The notes: generated by a model from the sequence alone, not told the origin. Counted from the first letter of the stretch, positions 38,453 through 50,998 are shown. The stretch is DNA of 64,000 nucleotides from Typhlomys cinereus (GCA_023101885.1 JALPQD010000401.1:434001-498000); one strand, 5' to 3'. Translations and numbers: made by a program.

Positions 38453-39567
38453 TTCATGGGTAGTTCATATTACATAAGTCTGTGAAAATAATTTTTCCCT
38501 AATGTTTAGCAGTAAATTATGGAGAAAGCTTGGCCAGATGCACATAAAAAATTACATCTTAAAAGAAAGCTGGGCAAGATGTTTTTAGTACACTTTCTCT
38601 AATGTCATGGCCTGGGCTCATCTGCACCTATGAGTTTCATGGCTGTGAAAAATTTTGAATTACACTGTTATATATTCATGTCTCTTCTTGGTGTTGTTAA
38701 ATACCTTGGATCCATTTTATTAAATACTTGTGATTTACTGGTATTCAATTACAAACTTCCTATTTGATTCCAGTTTGTGTTCAAGTTGACACAAATTAGA
38801 AAGTGAGATTTCCCAGGTCTCTGGAACATCAACTAGAACAGAGATTGCCTGGTGACATATGAATAACTATTTCTCCACTGAAACAACATCTGAAATTAAG
38901 TGATGTTTTTTCCTTTAAATCAGAGATATTCCTCTAAATTGAGCACAACAGTGAGCGTGCAATCTAAAATTTTCCTGAAAATAATTTCAGGTAAAAAATT
39001 CCTATTGCACACCATGGAGCTTTTTCAAAAACTTTTTCAGCAAGTTACATAATAAGATTAGGCAATAAAAGGTTCAACTTCAGGTTTTCTCCTCATTCTT
39101 CCATTATTTCAACATAGTGCATACGATCCACCTTTTCTACCACAATATGTACATTTAAGTAGGTTATGCATTTTCTTAAGCTTTGGTTATTAGAGTTCCT
39201 TCCTCCAGTTCATTCAAGATCAGCAGAGCAAACAACTGTTTCTGAGTTCAGTGTTTAAACATGAAATATGCTATAAAGCAGCCCAAATTGAACATTTCTC
39301 TGTTCCTGTGGAACGTTAAATAAATCAACCTGAAATAATTAAAGTTGGCCAGCCATTCAGAATAGTCACTTGAGTGTTGAAAGTCCAAGTCTTCATGACA
39401 CTTTATAAAACTGTCCCTGTGATTGTTGCCACGGAGCCAATTGGTTTTTGTCTCCCCAATGGCCAATTCATTCTCCTGGATGTTAGGAAGCCTCAGGAAG
39501 AAATTCAGTGCTTTGCATTTCCCAGGTTGCAGCAAATTAGTGCATTTGCTTGAAGGCTGATTTAGAA

Positions 39568-39690
39568 AAAAAGGCAGAAGCCTGAGTTCTAAACACACCG
39601 TTACCACACCGTGACTTTGTGGCCTTGTGCGAATAGCTTCCCTGAACATCGTTGGTTATTGGTAAAATGAAAGCTTTGAATTGGGTGAGC
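39568..39690 (+). mobile_element. MIR-like SINE
   Basis: The order gaagcctgagttctaaacac, gactttgtggccttgtgcg, aatagcttccctgaac, ggtaaaatgaaagc follows MIR. It is ancient and diverged. Confidence 0.55.
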
Positions 39691-42464
39691 TCTAGCCCTT
39701 TTCCTTCTCTGTATTCAAACAATTTACAAGACTTTGCTGCCAGCGAGAGCTAAGGATAAAATTTTAAAGTGGTCATGATGACACACACCTGTCATCTCAG
39801 CCCTTCCAAGATTAAAGCAAGACCCTCTCTCAAAAAAAAAAAAACCTTTAGATTAGGACATAGCCAGGCATTCATTGCTTGTGAGTTCTGTAGCAGTTCT
39901 AACAGCAGAAGCTGGGATAAGCATATGGATAGTCTGAATTTTTTCAAAGTAAACTGCCCAGATACCTGAGAAACTCTATGGCATTTTACATTAACTGATC
40001 AAATAACTATTTAAAACAAATATAAACAACTTTTCTTCTATCGATCTTGAAAATTACATTGTTAATACACTGTAGGTAAAGCAACTAGAAAATATTTTGA
40101 AATACTTTATTTATATTATCTATTATACTATATTATGTATTATATGTATGGCTAGAAAATTGCCCTGAAAGAGACAAAAATAATTACAATTACATGAACT
40201 CTTCATGTGCAAGTTGCCTGTGATTGTTCCCCAGAGTAGTAGGATACAAGAGTTACTTCATCCAACAAATTTCAAACCGAAAATAACAAAAGATCTTAAG
40301 CTTCCACTACACATAAAAAATACATACATATCTCCATTTTGTGAATAAATAAAGCTCAGATTCACCCATATGTATCACTTTACACCCTGAGAACAAAGGT
40401 TATTAAATATTTCCATTGCATAAAATTTGGTTATTTTACCTAGAGGTAGTTGTAGTGTAAAGAAAGAGAGATTTTTCTTCGAATCATTCTCCTGAAATCA
40501 TGTATGACATTCAGAATACAGCAGGGTGTAGACCTGGCAGTCAAAACTCATGTGCTACTTCCTACGAACATGTCCTTTCTTCATGGTCTTGAACTGTCAG
40601 CTACCAGCTACACCATGTCAACCACTACTATGATAGAGTGATGACCAATTACAAACTTGAAAGATCACATAAAATTCAAGTTTCCTCCTCCTTACTGTGT
40701 GTGATGTTAGGAGAGAAAAGTATTTCTATGCATTGTACCATAAACAAAACCATTTCTCTTTTGTTTTGCTATGATAGTATAAATATTTAAGTCTAACGAA
40801 TAAATGGATATGACTTTAGAAGACACCCTTCAAAAAATTGTTAATGTTCCTCTGACCATTGTAGAATATGAATTCCAGTGAACTTTTTATAGCCACACTG
40901 TCATTATTTTCATCTTTGTAAGAAAAATGAAAAGCATTTTGAAGGCTAATCAAATTACACCCTTTTGCATATATTTCTTATAGTCAAATGATATTGCAAT
41001 GTAATTTTACTGCCTAAAGGATAAAGATGCTTTTATATTTAAATAAAGATTTTAATAAGTCAGAAACTGAATTACACATTCTGAAATCTCTCATCATAAC
41101 AGTAGATATCTCTGATCTGTATAAAGGCATTCTATTTAACTATGATTCTCAAAAATTTCAACCACTGATTTTATTTTTATTTGACTGGATAAGGAGATTT
41201 ACAGAAGAATTTGTTCCTCAAACAGACATCTGATGAAATTCCATTTTAGAATCAACCTGAAAGTAGACTATTAATGATTCACAATACAGTACTACAATCA
41301 TAATGACTTTCAGATAACCTATATATATCTTGATAACATGCAGACATGTAACTATACATACATAGGATATGTAGTTATGTGCACATGTATAGATATATAG
41401 GTATTCATGAGCTTTTGACTATTAACACGTCTCAGGAATGAAATGAAACTTGAATAACAGTTGAAATAGAATCATTGTACTTTTCATGAAACCGTCATTT
41501 AAAAACTTCATGAAAACTATATTGTGAAGTCTTCTCGGGGTCTTCCAAATTGACTGTATTTGCTCTATTTACAAAATTACATCTTATTGTTTTCAGTCAT
41601 TTTTCCATAGTTTAAACTCTCTAGTTCAAGTCTAACCAGAAACAAATGCAAATTATCACACTAAAGACAAGAAGGGCTTTACTGCTCACTGACCTCGTGG
41701 TCATAGTTGGGCAGAGGGGCAGTTGTTCCACCCAGCAGACCCCTCCAGGGTCCAGCTTGACAGACTTTTGATCTAAGATATCAATTCTCCATGTTGCATG
41801 TATTTAAATGGTCAAATGAAACCCCATGGTGATTCAGATGAGGGCATGGGGTCAAGGGAGAGAAACAACGAACTGTGTGCTGCCCTTGACCCAAACTTGG
41901 GGGAACCGGTACAAGCATCTACAAACCAGTTCCACCACTTCTCAGGTGCTAGGCCCCACTGGGCCTCCCGAGGAGTCTCAGCAGGGACGATTGCGGCTTT
42001 GCCCAAAGAATTGCCATCAGGATTAAAAATAAACTGGGTACAGAGCAAGCAACAGTAGTTGCTATAATGAGCACGAAGTAGGAGTAGAAGACCTCAGATT
42101 AATAGTCTGAACAAAATAGACCGCTTAGTTTATGGTACTTAAATTCATGTACATTTTGTGTTTATGTCCTCACACTCCCTAAGCACATCACACTTTTTTT
42201 GCCAAGAGAAATAAACAGATTTGGAAGCCTTAAGTTCATAGAAAGCAAAAAAAAAAATCTTTTCAGTTTAACTATAGTGATGGTTTGCTATCTATCGGTA
42301 ACTCTTACCACCCATGTGAGTGTCACGTGTAGAGGACTTCTAGTATTTGGATCTGTCAGTCTGGGGACTTTACTTGTAATGCTGTGTTGAAGGCTTGAAG
42401 AATCCAAGAGAACAAACGTAAGGATTCTGGCTACTGATGCAGCTGTCCTTGTTCTTGTCCCCAG

Positions 42465-42675
42465 TATGATTTTGTGGAGCTCCTGGATGGCAGCAGATTA
42501 ATTGCAAGGGAGCAGAGGAACCTGGTGGAATCCGAAAGAGCCGGGAGGCAGGCTAGATCTGTCAGCCTGCATGAAGCCGGCTTTATCCAGTACTTGGATT
42601 CTGGAATCTGGCATCTGGCTTTTTATAACGATGGAAAAAATCCAGAGCAGGTGTCCTTTAATACCATTGTTATAG
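42465..42675 (+). CDS. TENM3: TENM3 exon C: spacer with furin-type RQAR site
   Basis: This exon encodes 70 codons plus one base (phase 0 in, phase 1 out). The acceptor is ttcttgtccccag and the donor gtaag. It reads [17 protein letters not shown], then [17 protein letters not shown], then [18 protein letters not shown] and ends VSFNTIVI. The RQAR motif (codons 28-31, bases 42546-42557) sits where teneurin-2 carries its furin-type cleavage site, so proprotein-convertase processing is plausible. The [16 protein letters not shown] block is a teneurin hallmark. Residues near the RNLVES and NPEQ positions differ from the human protein as I remember it, which fits lineage drift in a flexible region. 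Exons B and C must be spliced together: alone, each breaks the frame. Confidence 0.97.
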
Positions 42676-43084
42676 GTAAGAACCTTCCTTAGATCATTTC
42701 TACCTACAGCCCAAATACTGTGTTAGAATAGAAACTAAATTCTCTTCCCCATGTTTGAATGATCTCTGGGCTGCTAAAGCCCACGTAAAACTTGCTGGTT
42801 TTGAATTGTTCATGTGTGTGACTGACCACCCCAAAGACTTGCAAGAAATGACTGTGGGGATGAAAAGTTTGTCATGAAAACACTTTAAAAAAAAAAAAAA
42901 ATCTGAGGTATCACTGCTTTGTGTCACTATGCAAATAATTTTTGAGCTATCAATGAATCTGTTTTGGATTATGGGCAAGTCATCCCCATTGCATCCATGC
43001 CAAGCTAAAAAGACCCAAGTGACTATTTCTGTTTTTGAGAGCCACACGCTCCACACCGATGCTTCTGCTTTCTCCCTTCTCCAG
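42676..43084 (+). other. TENM3: TENM3 intron C-D (409 bp)
   Basis: This is a short intron with a gtaagaacc donor and a ctcccttctccag acceptor. It has an A-run near 42886-42900 and no recognisable repeat. The frame on the opposite strand (42700-43149) runs through it by chance. Confidence 0.93.
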
Positions 43085-43186
43085 AGTCTGTGGTGGAATG
43101 CCCCCGAAATTGCCATGGAAATGGAGAGTGTGTTTCTGGAACTTGCCATTGTTTTCCAGGGTTCCTGGGTCCAGATTGTTCAAGAG
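43085..43186 (+). CDS. TENM3: TENM3 exon D: EGF-like repeat 1
   Basis: This 102-base exon (phase 1 in, phase 1 out) has acceptor cccttctccag and donor gtatgc. It encodes [19 protein letters not shown] and then [15 protein letters not shown]. All six cysteines of a teneurin-type EGF repeat are present in the order C-x3-C-x5-C-x4-C-x1-C-x8-C. EGF1 opens the row of eight repeats in the ectodomain, the region through which teneurins dimerise. The exon is a multiple of three with matching phases, so skipping it would keep the frame. Confidence 0.97.
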
Positions 43187-43377
43187 GTATGCCAGCTAGA
43201 GTCTCTTCTTAAGCCGATATAAATGAGCTGAGGAAACACACGTAATTGAGAAAAGGAGCAAGACGGGAAAGAAAGGGGTGGAAATGGCATGTCGCTTGTA
43301 CCGGCGATGTGTCTTTTCATTCGGGAGCTCAGTGGAAAATGTGGCTGTTGATCCTTCTGTCGTGTGTTATTTCACAG
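43187..43377 (+). other. TENM3: TENM3 intron D-E (191 bp, smallest in the window)
   Basis: It is bounded by gtatgc and gtgttatttcacag. Reading through from exon D meets an in-frame stop after about nine codons, so retention would truncate the protein even though the last 100 bases are open in the exon E frame. Confidence 0.94.
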
Positions 43378-43572
43378 CAGCCTGTCCAGTGCTCTGTAGT
43401 GGCAACGGGCAGTACTCCAAGGGCCGCTGCCTGTGCTTCAGCGGCTGGAAGGGCACCGAGTGTGACGTGCCGACTACCCAGTGCATTGACCCGCAGTGTG
43501 GGGGTCGTGGGATTTGCATCATGGGCTCTTGTGCTTGCAACTCTGGATACAAAGGAGAAAACTGTGAAGAAG
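43378..43572 (+). CDS. TENM3: TENM3 exon E: EGF-like repeats 2 and 3
   Basis: This 195-base exon (phase 1 in, phase 1 out) has acceptor tgttatttcacag and donor gtaaac. EGF2 reads [18 protein letters not shown], then FSGWKGTEC, and has only five cysteines. A tyrosine codon (43413-43415) stands at the third cysteine position, leaving one cysteine unpaired. EGF3 reads [19 protein letters not shown], then [11 protein letters not shown], with all six. In teneurins the odd cysteines of EGF2 and EGF5 link two chains covalently, so the missing cysteine is a family trait and not a mutation. The exon is GC-richer than its introns. Confidence 0.97.
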
Positions 43573-44674
43573 GTAAACTTGTCAATATTTACAGAGCTCT
43601 ATTGTTATCAGCATGAAAGAAACAGATTAAATCTGTAATCTGCAGCTTGGCAAAGGAAGCTCTCTTTTATGTGCTTGCTTCTTTATAAAAGTAATTTTGG
43701 TGTTCGTGTTTATGAATGCATTGTTTTAATAATGTTTTAAGTAATAAAAAGCAGAAATACCAAGAAGAAGACCTTTTGCTCTTTTTTGGTAGCATCAATA
43801 TATATATTTTTTTTAACTTAGCAAAAGTAAGCAAACATTGGTGTCTTGGAAATTAACAATGGACTGATGATCTTTTTTGCTTGCTATAGTTTTCACATTG
43901 ATGTTAACTTCTAACACTAGCATTTTTGCGTCTCTGAAAAGGAAGAATAATTGAGCATAATGTACTTATGAAAAAATAATTGTGGATTTGTTCCATCACT
44001 GTACCACTGTACATGATCATGAAGATCAACATATACTGTAAAGTACCTTTAAGTTGTTTTTTCAAAAAGAAAAAAAAAAACACCATTCCCATTCTCCAAT
44101 CAAATTGATTTTATTGATCTGCACTCACAAAGTAATGCAATTAAGTCTCTGGAATTAAATTTTCAGGCCATTGACCCTACAAGTGTAAAGTTTTATTGAG
44201 TCACATTGCTAAATTAAATCTCATCATCTAAAGCACATTAAAGTGAATTAAGAAGGATAGAAAGTATGCAACTCATTTATTTCTCAAACAATCGGAGGAT
44301 CTCATATGGCAGTCAGCGCTCCGTGGTCATGGACCAGGTCAGGCGATTCAGATTTTGTTATAGAAGAGGCAGTCCTGTTCCTCTGATTAGACAGAGCAGA
44401 GAGTGATCGTCTGAAACCTCCAGAGCGTATTTGTGTGATTCATGAAAATTACAAGCCTTGCAAGATTCTCACCTACCTAAATAGCATTGCCCTGGTTCAC
44501 AATGCTTTCTTGTATTACAACTCTCTGCATTTTCAGAAACACTTTCTTGTAATGGTTAGCTGGCTATTTGATCATCTGAAGTATTCAAATGAATTCAATT
44601 AAGATGCGATTCTTTAGCCTGGTCCTGTACTATCTTCCGGGCATAATCAGATTGTTCTCGTTTCTTGCCACTAG
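43573..44674 (+). other. TENM3: TENM3 intron E-F (1.1 kb)
   Basis: The donor is gtaaac and the acceptor ttcttgccactag. It is AT-rich with several A and T runs (43800-43815, 44065-44080). No interspersed repeat is recognised. Confidence 0.92.
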
Positions 44675-44875
44675 CGGACTGTCTAGACCCCGGATGTTCT
44701 AATCACGGAGTGTGCATCCACGGAGAGTGCCACTGTAATCCAGGCTGGGGTGGCAGCAACTGCGAAATACTGAAGACCATGTGTCCAGACCAGTGTTCAG
44801 GTCATGGGACTTACCTTCAAGAAAGTGGCTCCTGCACTTGTGACCCTAACTGGACGGGCCCAGACTGCTCAAACG
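44675..44875 (+). CDS. TENM3: TENM3 exon F: EGF-like repeats 4 and 5
   Basis: This 201-base exon (phase 1 in, phase 1 out) has acceptor ttcttgccactag and donor gtgagg. EGF4 reads [19 protein letters not shown], then NPGWGGSNC, with six cysteines. EGF5 reads [20 protein letters not shown], then DPNWTGPDC, with five cysteines. A tyrosine codon (44812-44814) replaces the third cysteine. EGF5 is the second of the two teneurin repeats with an unpaired cysteine used for disulfide dimerisation. NWT is a possible N-glycosylation sequon. The frame stays open for a short way past the donor. Confidence 0.97.
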
Positions 44876-45233
44876 GTGAGGCTGAAGACTGCAATACTAT
44901 CAAGTATTTGCTGTGCATGACTTAGCTAAAGATTTAGGATCTTTTACTTCTTAAAGCACTGTTATGGAATTTAATCTCCATTATAGAAAAGTGGTTATAT
45001 AGAGATACAAATGTCGAAAGTAATGGAGTGCAGATGTCGTTGTCTTATCAGGAGGAAGAAAAAGGCTTAGCCGAATTATCATTAAAATCTTTATCTGTGT
45101 AATTGATAACAGTAATCTTTCATCTGAATAAATAACTCCTCACCTTATGGAAATGCTAATTGAAACTACTCTCTGTGTAGGCCTATGTAGAACTTGGTGA
45201 TTTAAGCCCTGGTTTATTTGTTATTTGGGAAAG

Positions 45234-45342
<109 letters not shown>

Positions 45343-45567
45343 TTAGAGACACACAGGGACTCTGGTAGCCCCTGCTGGCCCCAAACTTTATGGAGTAGAA
45401 ACTGTCCTAACCTCTTATCCTGTCTCCACCTTCCAAACTCTGGGATTATAGGTGTGTGCCTCTATGCCCAAAGACATTATGTCAGGAACAGAGAAGTCTC
45501 AATTTAAAATAAAGCAAGTATTTGACAACATAAGACTGACCATCATCATAATAGAGACTATGCCTAG

Positions 45568-45762
45568 AGCAACAGACATGGCTCAGTGGGTCAAACAGCC
45601 CGCAACACAAGCCTGAATAGTTTGACTCCTAATAGTGCAGGGAAAGGAGAACCTCCACAGGAGTTGACCTCAGACCTCCACACGCCCCTGCGGCACATGC
45701 ACATGCGCACACATATAGACACATACCCACAGACATGCAGCAATACAAAATCTTTTTTAAAA
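45568..45762 (+). mobile_element. B3-like SINE
   Basis: The sequence agcaacagacatggctcagt, ggagaacctccacaggagtt, gacctcagacctccacacgc, a CA-rich stretch and an A-rich end resemble a B3-type body with a worn tRNA head. Confidence 0.55.
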
Positions 45763-46404
45763 ATATGCCTAAATGAACATTAGTGATAGTCAAGATGATT
45801 CTAAATTATAATTGTATAGTTATAATGGAAATGACAGGTAGGGATTATATTTACTTATTATTGAACACTTAGTATGTATATAGCATGTGAGAGTTCTGTC
45901 AGACTAAATAAATAATAGAACATGCCTGTCCTTTACAACAACAACAATGGCTTTTGATTCGTTTTGACCATTTAAGATTGTAATCTTAAATGTGTTTTGC
46001 AATGTGACCCAGTTAGGTTATGCATGCATGCACATAACCATGCAAAATGAAATGGACATCTTACAAAATGTTATACACTGGTGTTTTAGAAAACCTCATC
46101 TATGCTTGTTGCAGCTCATAAAATTCTATGATATCCTGCTCATTAGTCACAGTTTAAGAAGATGCCATCCTAACCTAGAAACCTAACCATTTTAATTGGG
46201 GAGCTAATATTAACATGTGTGAAATAATTAGGAGCCAATATAATATCATATTGAGTGTTATATTAAATAATTTGCTGAACTCAGAGGAATGATCCCACCT
46301 TGATGAATATCTGAATACTGAAAGTTTTTCAGAAAAGTTATATTAGCATTTCTTGCCTTCATTAAAATTGGCCAGTTTTTGGGAAAGGTGTTTTTGAGTA
46401 GGTG

Positions 46405-46590
46405 AACAGTAGTAGAAAGCGCTTAAGAATTTGGACTGTAAAGTCAAGTATGTGGGTTCATACCTAGGTCTGGTTCACAGATCTGTTGTCTTTAGATAAT
46501 TACTCATCTGTAAAATCAAAGGATGCTCTTCACAGAGATGCTGTGGAATAACTTGACTTGATGCATAGGAAACATTCAGTATAAACCAGC
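46405..46590 (+). mobile_element. MIR SINE
   Basis: The order gtagaaagcgcttaagaatt, tgggttcatacctaggtctg, ttagataattactcatctg, taaaatcaaaggatgctc follows MIR from its tRNA-like head to its tail. Confidence 0.65.
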
Positions 46591-46715
46591 GTGGAAGCAC
46601 ATGTCTGGAAACTCAGCACTTGAGAACCTGAGATAAGAGAATCCCAAATTCAAGGCCTTTCTGGACTCCACATCCAGACTGTATCTCAAAAAATAAGTAA
46701 ATAAACAAACAAAAA
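46586..46715 (+). mobile_element. B1-like SINE, diverged
   Basis: The sequence gcgtggaagcacatgtctgg, aactcagcacttgagaacc, aattcaaggcctttctgg, and ctgtatctcaaaaaataag follows B1 and ends in an A-rich tail. It appears to be inserted at the 3' end of the MIR. Confidence 0.6.
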
Positions 46716-47254
46716 TAAAACAAACAAAAGCAATCTAATATAATAAATAAATCTTAAGATATTCTAATAATAAAATCCAACACTGTCCCTACTATTAGTT
46801 AAGATATAACTATGAGAAATATTACTATATACCTAGGACAAAATTTCAAGTAAAAATGAAGTCGGGCCCCATCATAAGGATTATAAGATATAAGTCCTGA
46901 AGACATGGAGAATTTGCTCACTAGTAAGATGAAAGTGGTGCTGTAGGAGAACAGGCAAGGCAGAGTGAGGAGACTTGGTGGCAAGAAGGATAAATCAGAA
47001 TGTGAGCTGATGAGGGAGGGTAGTTTCAAATCCACAGAAACGAAGAAGAAGTAATATGAGCAACAACTTAAATGGAGACAACATAAGGCTTGCTGAAGAA
47101 ACAGATATAGAAGTTTGGTGGCAAGAGCTTTCAGTCTGAAGCAAGGGAAATGGGAAGAAATATCAAATTGAGAAGAATTGAAGGGCAGGCCCAGGACAGC
47201 ACGTAAAGATAACTAGGAGCAGAAGAACATGAAGAAATGTGTGGTGCTGAGAAT

Positions 47255-47425
47255 TTAAGCAAAAACACAGTCCAAAAAGAAGAGGAAGAAAAAAAGAGAA
47301 GTAAGAGAAATAGGAGGGAGAGGGGGGATGAGAAAGAGGAAGAGAAGGGAAGGAGAAGGAGGAAAAAGAGTTTGAGGAGAAAGGCAGAAAAGGAGGAGAA
47401 AGTGGAAAGAAAAAGAATAAGTTGT
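47255..47425. repeat. Purine-rich (GA-rich) low-complexity tract
   Basis: About 170 bases are almost all A and G on the + strand (aggaggaaaaagagtttgag and similar). The frames across it encode only Lys/Glu/Arg or Phe/Leu/Ser runs and are not genes. Confidence 0.9.
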
Positions 47426-49457
47426 CCTAGGAGTACTTAGTAAAGTATTCTGCATAAACCTAAATCAGAGCAAAATCATGTTGATGGTAGTCCACGGTGG
47501 TAGCATGCAAAAGATCCCTCAGCTTTGTCCTAATTCAGCATCCGTTCAGGGGCTTCCACCTAAAAGTATTCAGTGGACATCTCCCCACATTTCAAAGTCA
47601 TAAGCTGCAAATTATCCCATCTATTAGTATGACCTAGAAGTCTAAAATGAAATTTTGTCAGGTAGCTAATGTGTAAGGGATAGCAAGGAGGGTTGGGGCT
47701 CGGAAGCTAGTGAACTTATAAATTCTACTTTTCCTGGTATTTTGAGAAACTCAGGTGACATCTGTGCTCCCCTGTGATGATATGTTCATCTCTGATTCTT
47801 CCAATAGAATCCTGAACACAGAAACTAAAGAAAATTCTCATAGGGTCATAATGTGGCAGAGTTTCTATTCAACCCGGCCCAACAGTAAACAATAAATTGA
47901 ATAGACAAGTTCTCTCCTTTTTGCCCCTCACATTCTTCACTCTTTCCCTCCTTCATCTTTTTGCCATAGATTCCCAGAAGCAGAAGTTTACTATATGCTT
48001 CTATATACTTTCTATATGCTTACTATATACAAGTTTACCATATGCTTATGCCTGCTTCATTATAAGGTTAGTTATTTCTGGTGACTTGAAGAACTAGAAA
48101 CCTGTATAAGAAAGTTTATGCTTGCTAAAATAAATGCCAATGTATCTTATTGTGATAAGTCAGAATAAAAATCAAAAGGTAGAGTCTGACTGTCCTGCAA
48201 CCAAATCTTTAGCAACCAATATTTATCAAACATTGGTACCTAGCATTGTTTTAAGTATCATAGGAACTCATTTTTGTCCAGTTTTCTTTAAAAAATATAT
48301 AGTGTATAGTTAGAAGAATCTATATAGTCAATTAGCCATTCATGAGGTTTTATTGGTACTTAAGGTTCCAGCTCCTATAGTAAAAAGTGCATTCCCCAGA
48401 AGATTCCCAATGAAATTTTATAGAGATAATTACTTGTAGAGTAAAACTACTTGTTTCAGGTTTCTTATGCCTCCCTCAGTTAAAAAAAAAAAGGATATAA
48501 TAATATAGGCTGTAAAGTAATACTTGCTTAAAATACTGTCATTCTGATTGCTTCCCACTCCTACTTAAGAAAGCAGGGAGTGGTAGAACAGCCCTGTCTG
48601 TGTTTTATGTAAAGTCATACACTACCTGAATTGTTTCATGCATGAGGCTTTGAGTTGATTTTAAGTGGCAAAAAAAGGCAATTCAATCTTCACAAATTCA
48701 TCTTGCTGTGAGTAGCAAAAGAATAAATAGATATTCATTGAAAGATCAAATTGGCTGCTAAAATCAAATATTAATTTGCATGCTTACTTTTCATTTTATT
48801 CATGCTGATGTGAATAGTTTATTAGTTGATAATCCAATTTTACAAAAATTTACCTGTTTAACCAGTGAGTGGAAATCTTTGTTCCTTCCATCTTTATATC
48901 CTCAATGCAAAGCAGAAACATTACAGACGAAACTCTCTCTCTTTCTAAACATATATAAACATATATAGTGAATGATGAATATACTACTGTTCTTTCAAAG
49001 AGTTTAAGTATAGAAAAAGTTGCTACTGAACTTTGATATTAGCTGCAAAAGAAAGAAAATTTAGGATTACTATTCATGATCTCAATATTCTGATGATCAC
49101 CCTGTGAAAATATTTTGTTTCATAACTCTCCCCAATTTATCTAACTGCTACACATTTCTCTTCAAAAGCCTCATAAAAACAGCCTTGTTCATTTACATGT
49201 GTGGCTCACAGTTTGCTAGCCGGTATACTTCTGACTTTCTCACTAAATGAATTCTAAAGGAAAACATATTGGTACCTGCCCCTTTGTTGCTGTGGAAATG
49301 ACCTTCAGATATCTAAAGTCAATGAAAGAGTATGTTTTACACCTGAAGAAACATTTGGTTAAGCTGCTAAAAGAAGGGGAAAAATGAATTCTTTCTACCA
49401 GAAAGTTTATGTGTTTGAAGGCAAGAGAACATTCCTCTGTCTTCATCAGTGGTTTGT

Positions 49458-49516
49458 CAATTAATTAGCCCTTCAATTCCACTTCAATTAAATTAACTCT
49501 AATTAATAAGTTCATT
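49458..49516. promoter_or_regulatory. Cluster of homeodomain-type TAAT motifs (candidate only)
   Basis: Within 59 bases the sequence has caattaattag, caattaaatta and ctaattaataag, giving many TAAT/ATTA cores. Homeodomain factors bind such cores, but AT-rich introns produce them by chance. Regulatory function is an inference. Confidence 0.2.
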
Positions 49517-49920
49517 ACAAAGATGGACGCACCTTGCTCAAAGCCTGTGTGTTGAACGCTGATAAACAACTTCACCCTAATGAAAAATTGATTCCATTGA
49601 ATAAAAAGGGTTCTTGCAAAAGAAACCTCTCCCTTAGAGCTGAGCTGATGCTGTGTTGCTCTGAAGTTAATCAAACCATCTTGGATCTCTTAATCAAAAA
49701 TTTAATTCAAAGGAGATAAAAGACGTGGTTTGAAAACACACACATACACACTACTCTCTCCCGGTTAATAGGCCTGAGTGTTGTTTATAAGGAATGTTAC
49801 AGTTCTCAAAATGCCTTATTATGGTGTTTAAAGCTTTCCTGTAAAGTTAGAGAATTTTAGTGTCCAAGAAATGCTGTTGGGGAATGAATGGGAAAACAGA
49901 AGTCTATGGCTACATATATA

Positions 49921-49984
49921 GTTACTATTGTTTCCTTTAAACAGGAAAGACTGTTACTATTGTTTCCTTTAAACAGAAAAAACT
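49921..49984. repeat. Tandem 32-bp duplication
   Basis: Units at 49921-49952 and 49953-49984 are the same except for two G-to-A changes near the end. Each contains gttactattgtttcctttaa. Confidence 0.93.
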
Positions 49985-50998
49985 GTTTCATTTGTTAGAA
50001 ATAATTTCAGGGTTTGATATAACACATTTGATTGTAGAAAGAAAACTGAAACTAACCATGATTGTGCAGCAAGTCTTAGAACAAAACCTGCTGTTAACTT
50101 TATATATAAAGAATAAAATCTCAAATAACCTTCAAAGTTCCTTCTCCTTCCCTCTCTTCCTCTTTCTCAGACCTAGTTAAATAAAGCTTTTAAGAAAGCT
50201 ATAAGAAAAAAAATTACTTCAGACATATGATTTCTTTTGAAAGGCTTAAACTGGTGTTAGATATTAAAGGCAGCTGGTCATTTTTGCTCCTTTCAAAAAC
50301 TCCAATAGTTGAAAAGTCTTTGTTTTTTAAATGACAGAGTCAATAGGTGTATATATTATTAAACTGGTTTTCCATTATGTGGGCTAAGAAATTTGTAGTT
50401 GTCAACAGTATAAATTGACCAAATAGGAAAAACAACAATTCCTCTTATTTAACCAGCATGCTTGCATGTGTGAGCAAGCTAATGTGCCTTCTATAATAGA
50501 TTCTTCCTAAAGTTCCTGAATATTTAAAATCAGCCCTTCCTTTCCAATTCTCAGGAAATGTGTGAAATACAATTCTTATTAGATTCTTGATGCACTTAGA
50601 TACTGAACTATTTCATCATTTTCTTATGCATTTTTCGACTGCCAAGAGATAGTTGCATATACTTATTTATGTATGATTATGACTCTTCTCCATACATAAG
50701 CTTTCATATATAAAAGTAGCTAGTATATAAAGAAATTTTCCTAACAAAATTGTCATGAGTATTTCGTGTCTCATCTATGCCACACATGAAGTTAGAGGAG
50801 GGATAAATGTAAAACAGTAACATTCCTAGTTTCTACTCATCAGTGCTGAAATTTACTAAGTGTACAAATACTCGGTTTTTTGCTGTGCTTTTGATGTTCA
50901 TTTGAGCAAGCATAAGATGGAGCTGTCCTTATCACTCCTCCTTCTCACCCCTGTCTCCTGCTTTCTTCCCTGCTTGGCTTCTCCTCTGCGTGATGTAG

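Larger units (their letters stand above)
36193..42464 (+). other. TENM3: TENM3 intron B-C (6.3 kb)
   Basis: The intron is bounded by gtaaga and ttcttgtccccag. Its first 2.3 kb is dense in SINEs, listed separately, with one MIR near 39570. Nothing nameable is seen in 38850-39560 and 39700-41640. A GC-richer block at 41690-42060 is unassigned and may be old repeat sequence. Confidence 0.88.

Noticed and set aside
43278..43377. Possible 5' extension of exon E, since the frame is open through the end of intron D-E
   Set aside because: A consensus acceptor at 43376-43377 joins exactly to the exon D phase and teneurin homology begins there. Reading through from exon D meets a stop.
47255..47455. 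Lys/Glu-rich frame (+) and Phe/Leu-rich frame (-) as small proteins
   Set aside because: Both come from a simple purine-rich tract.
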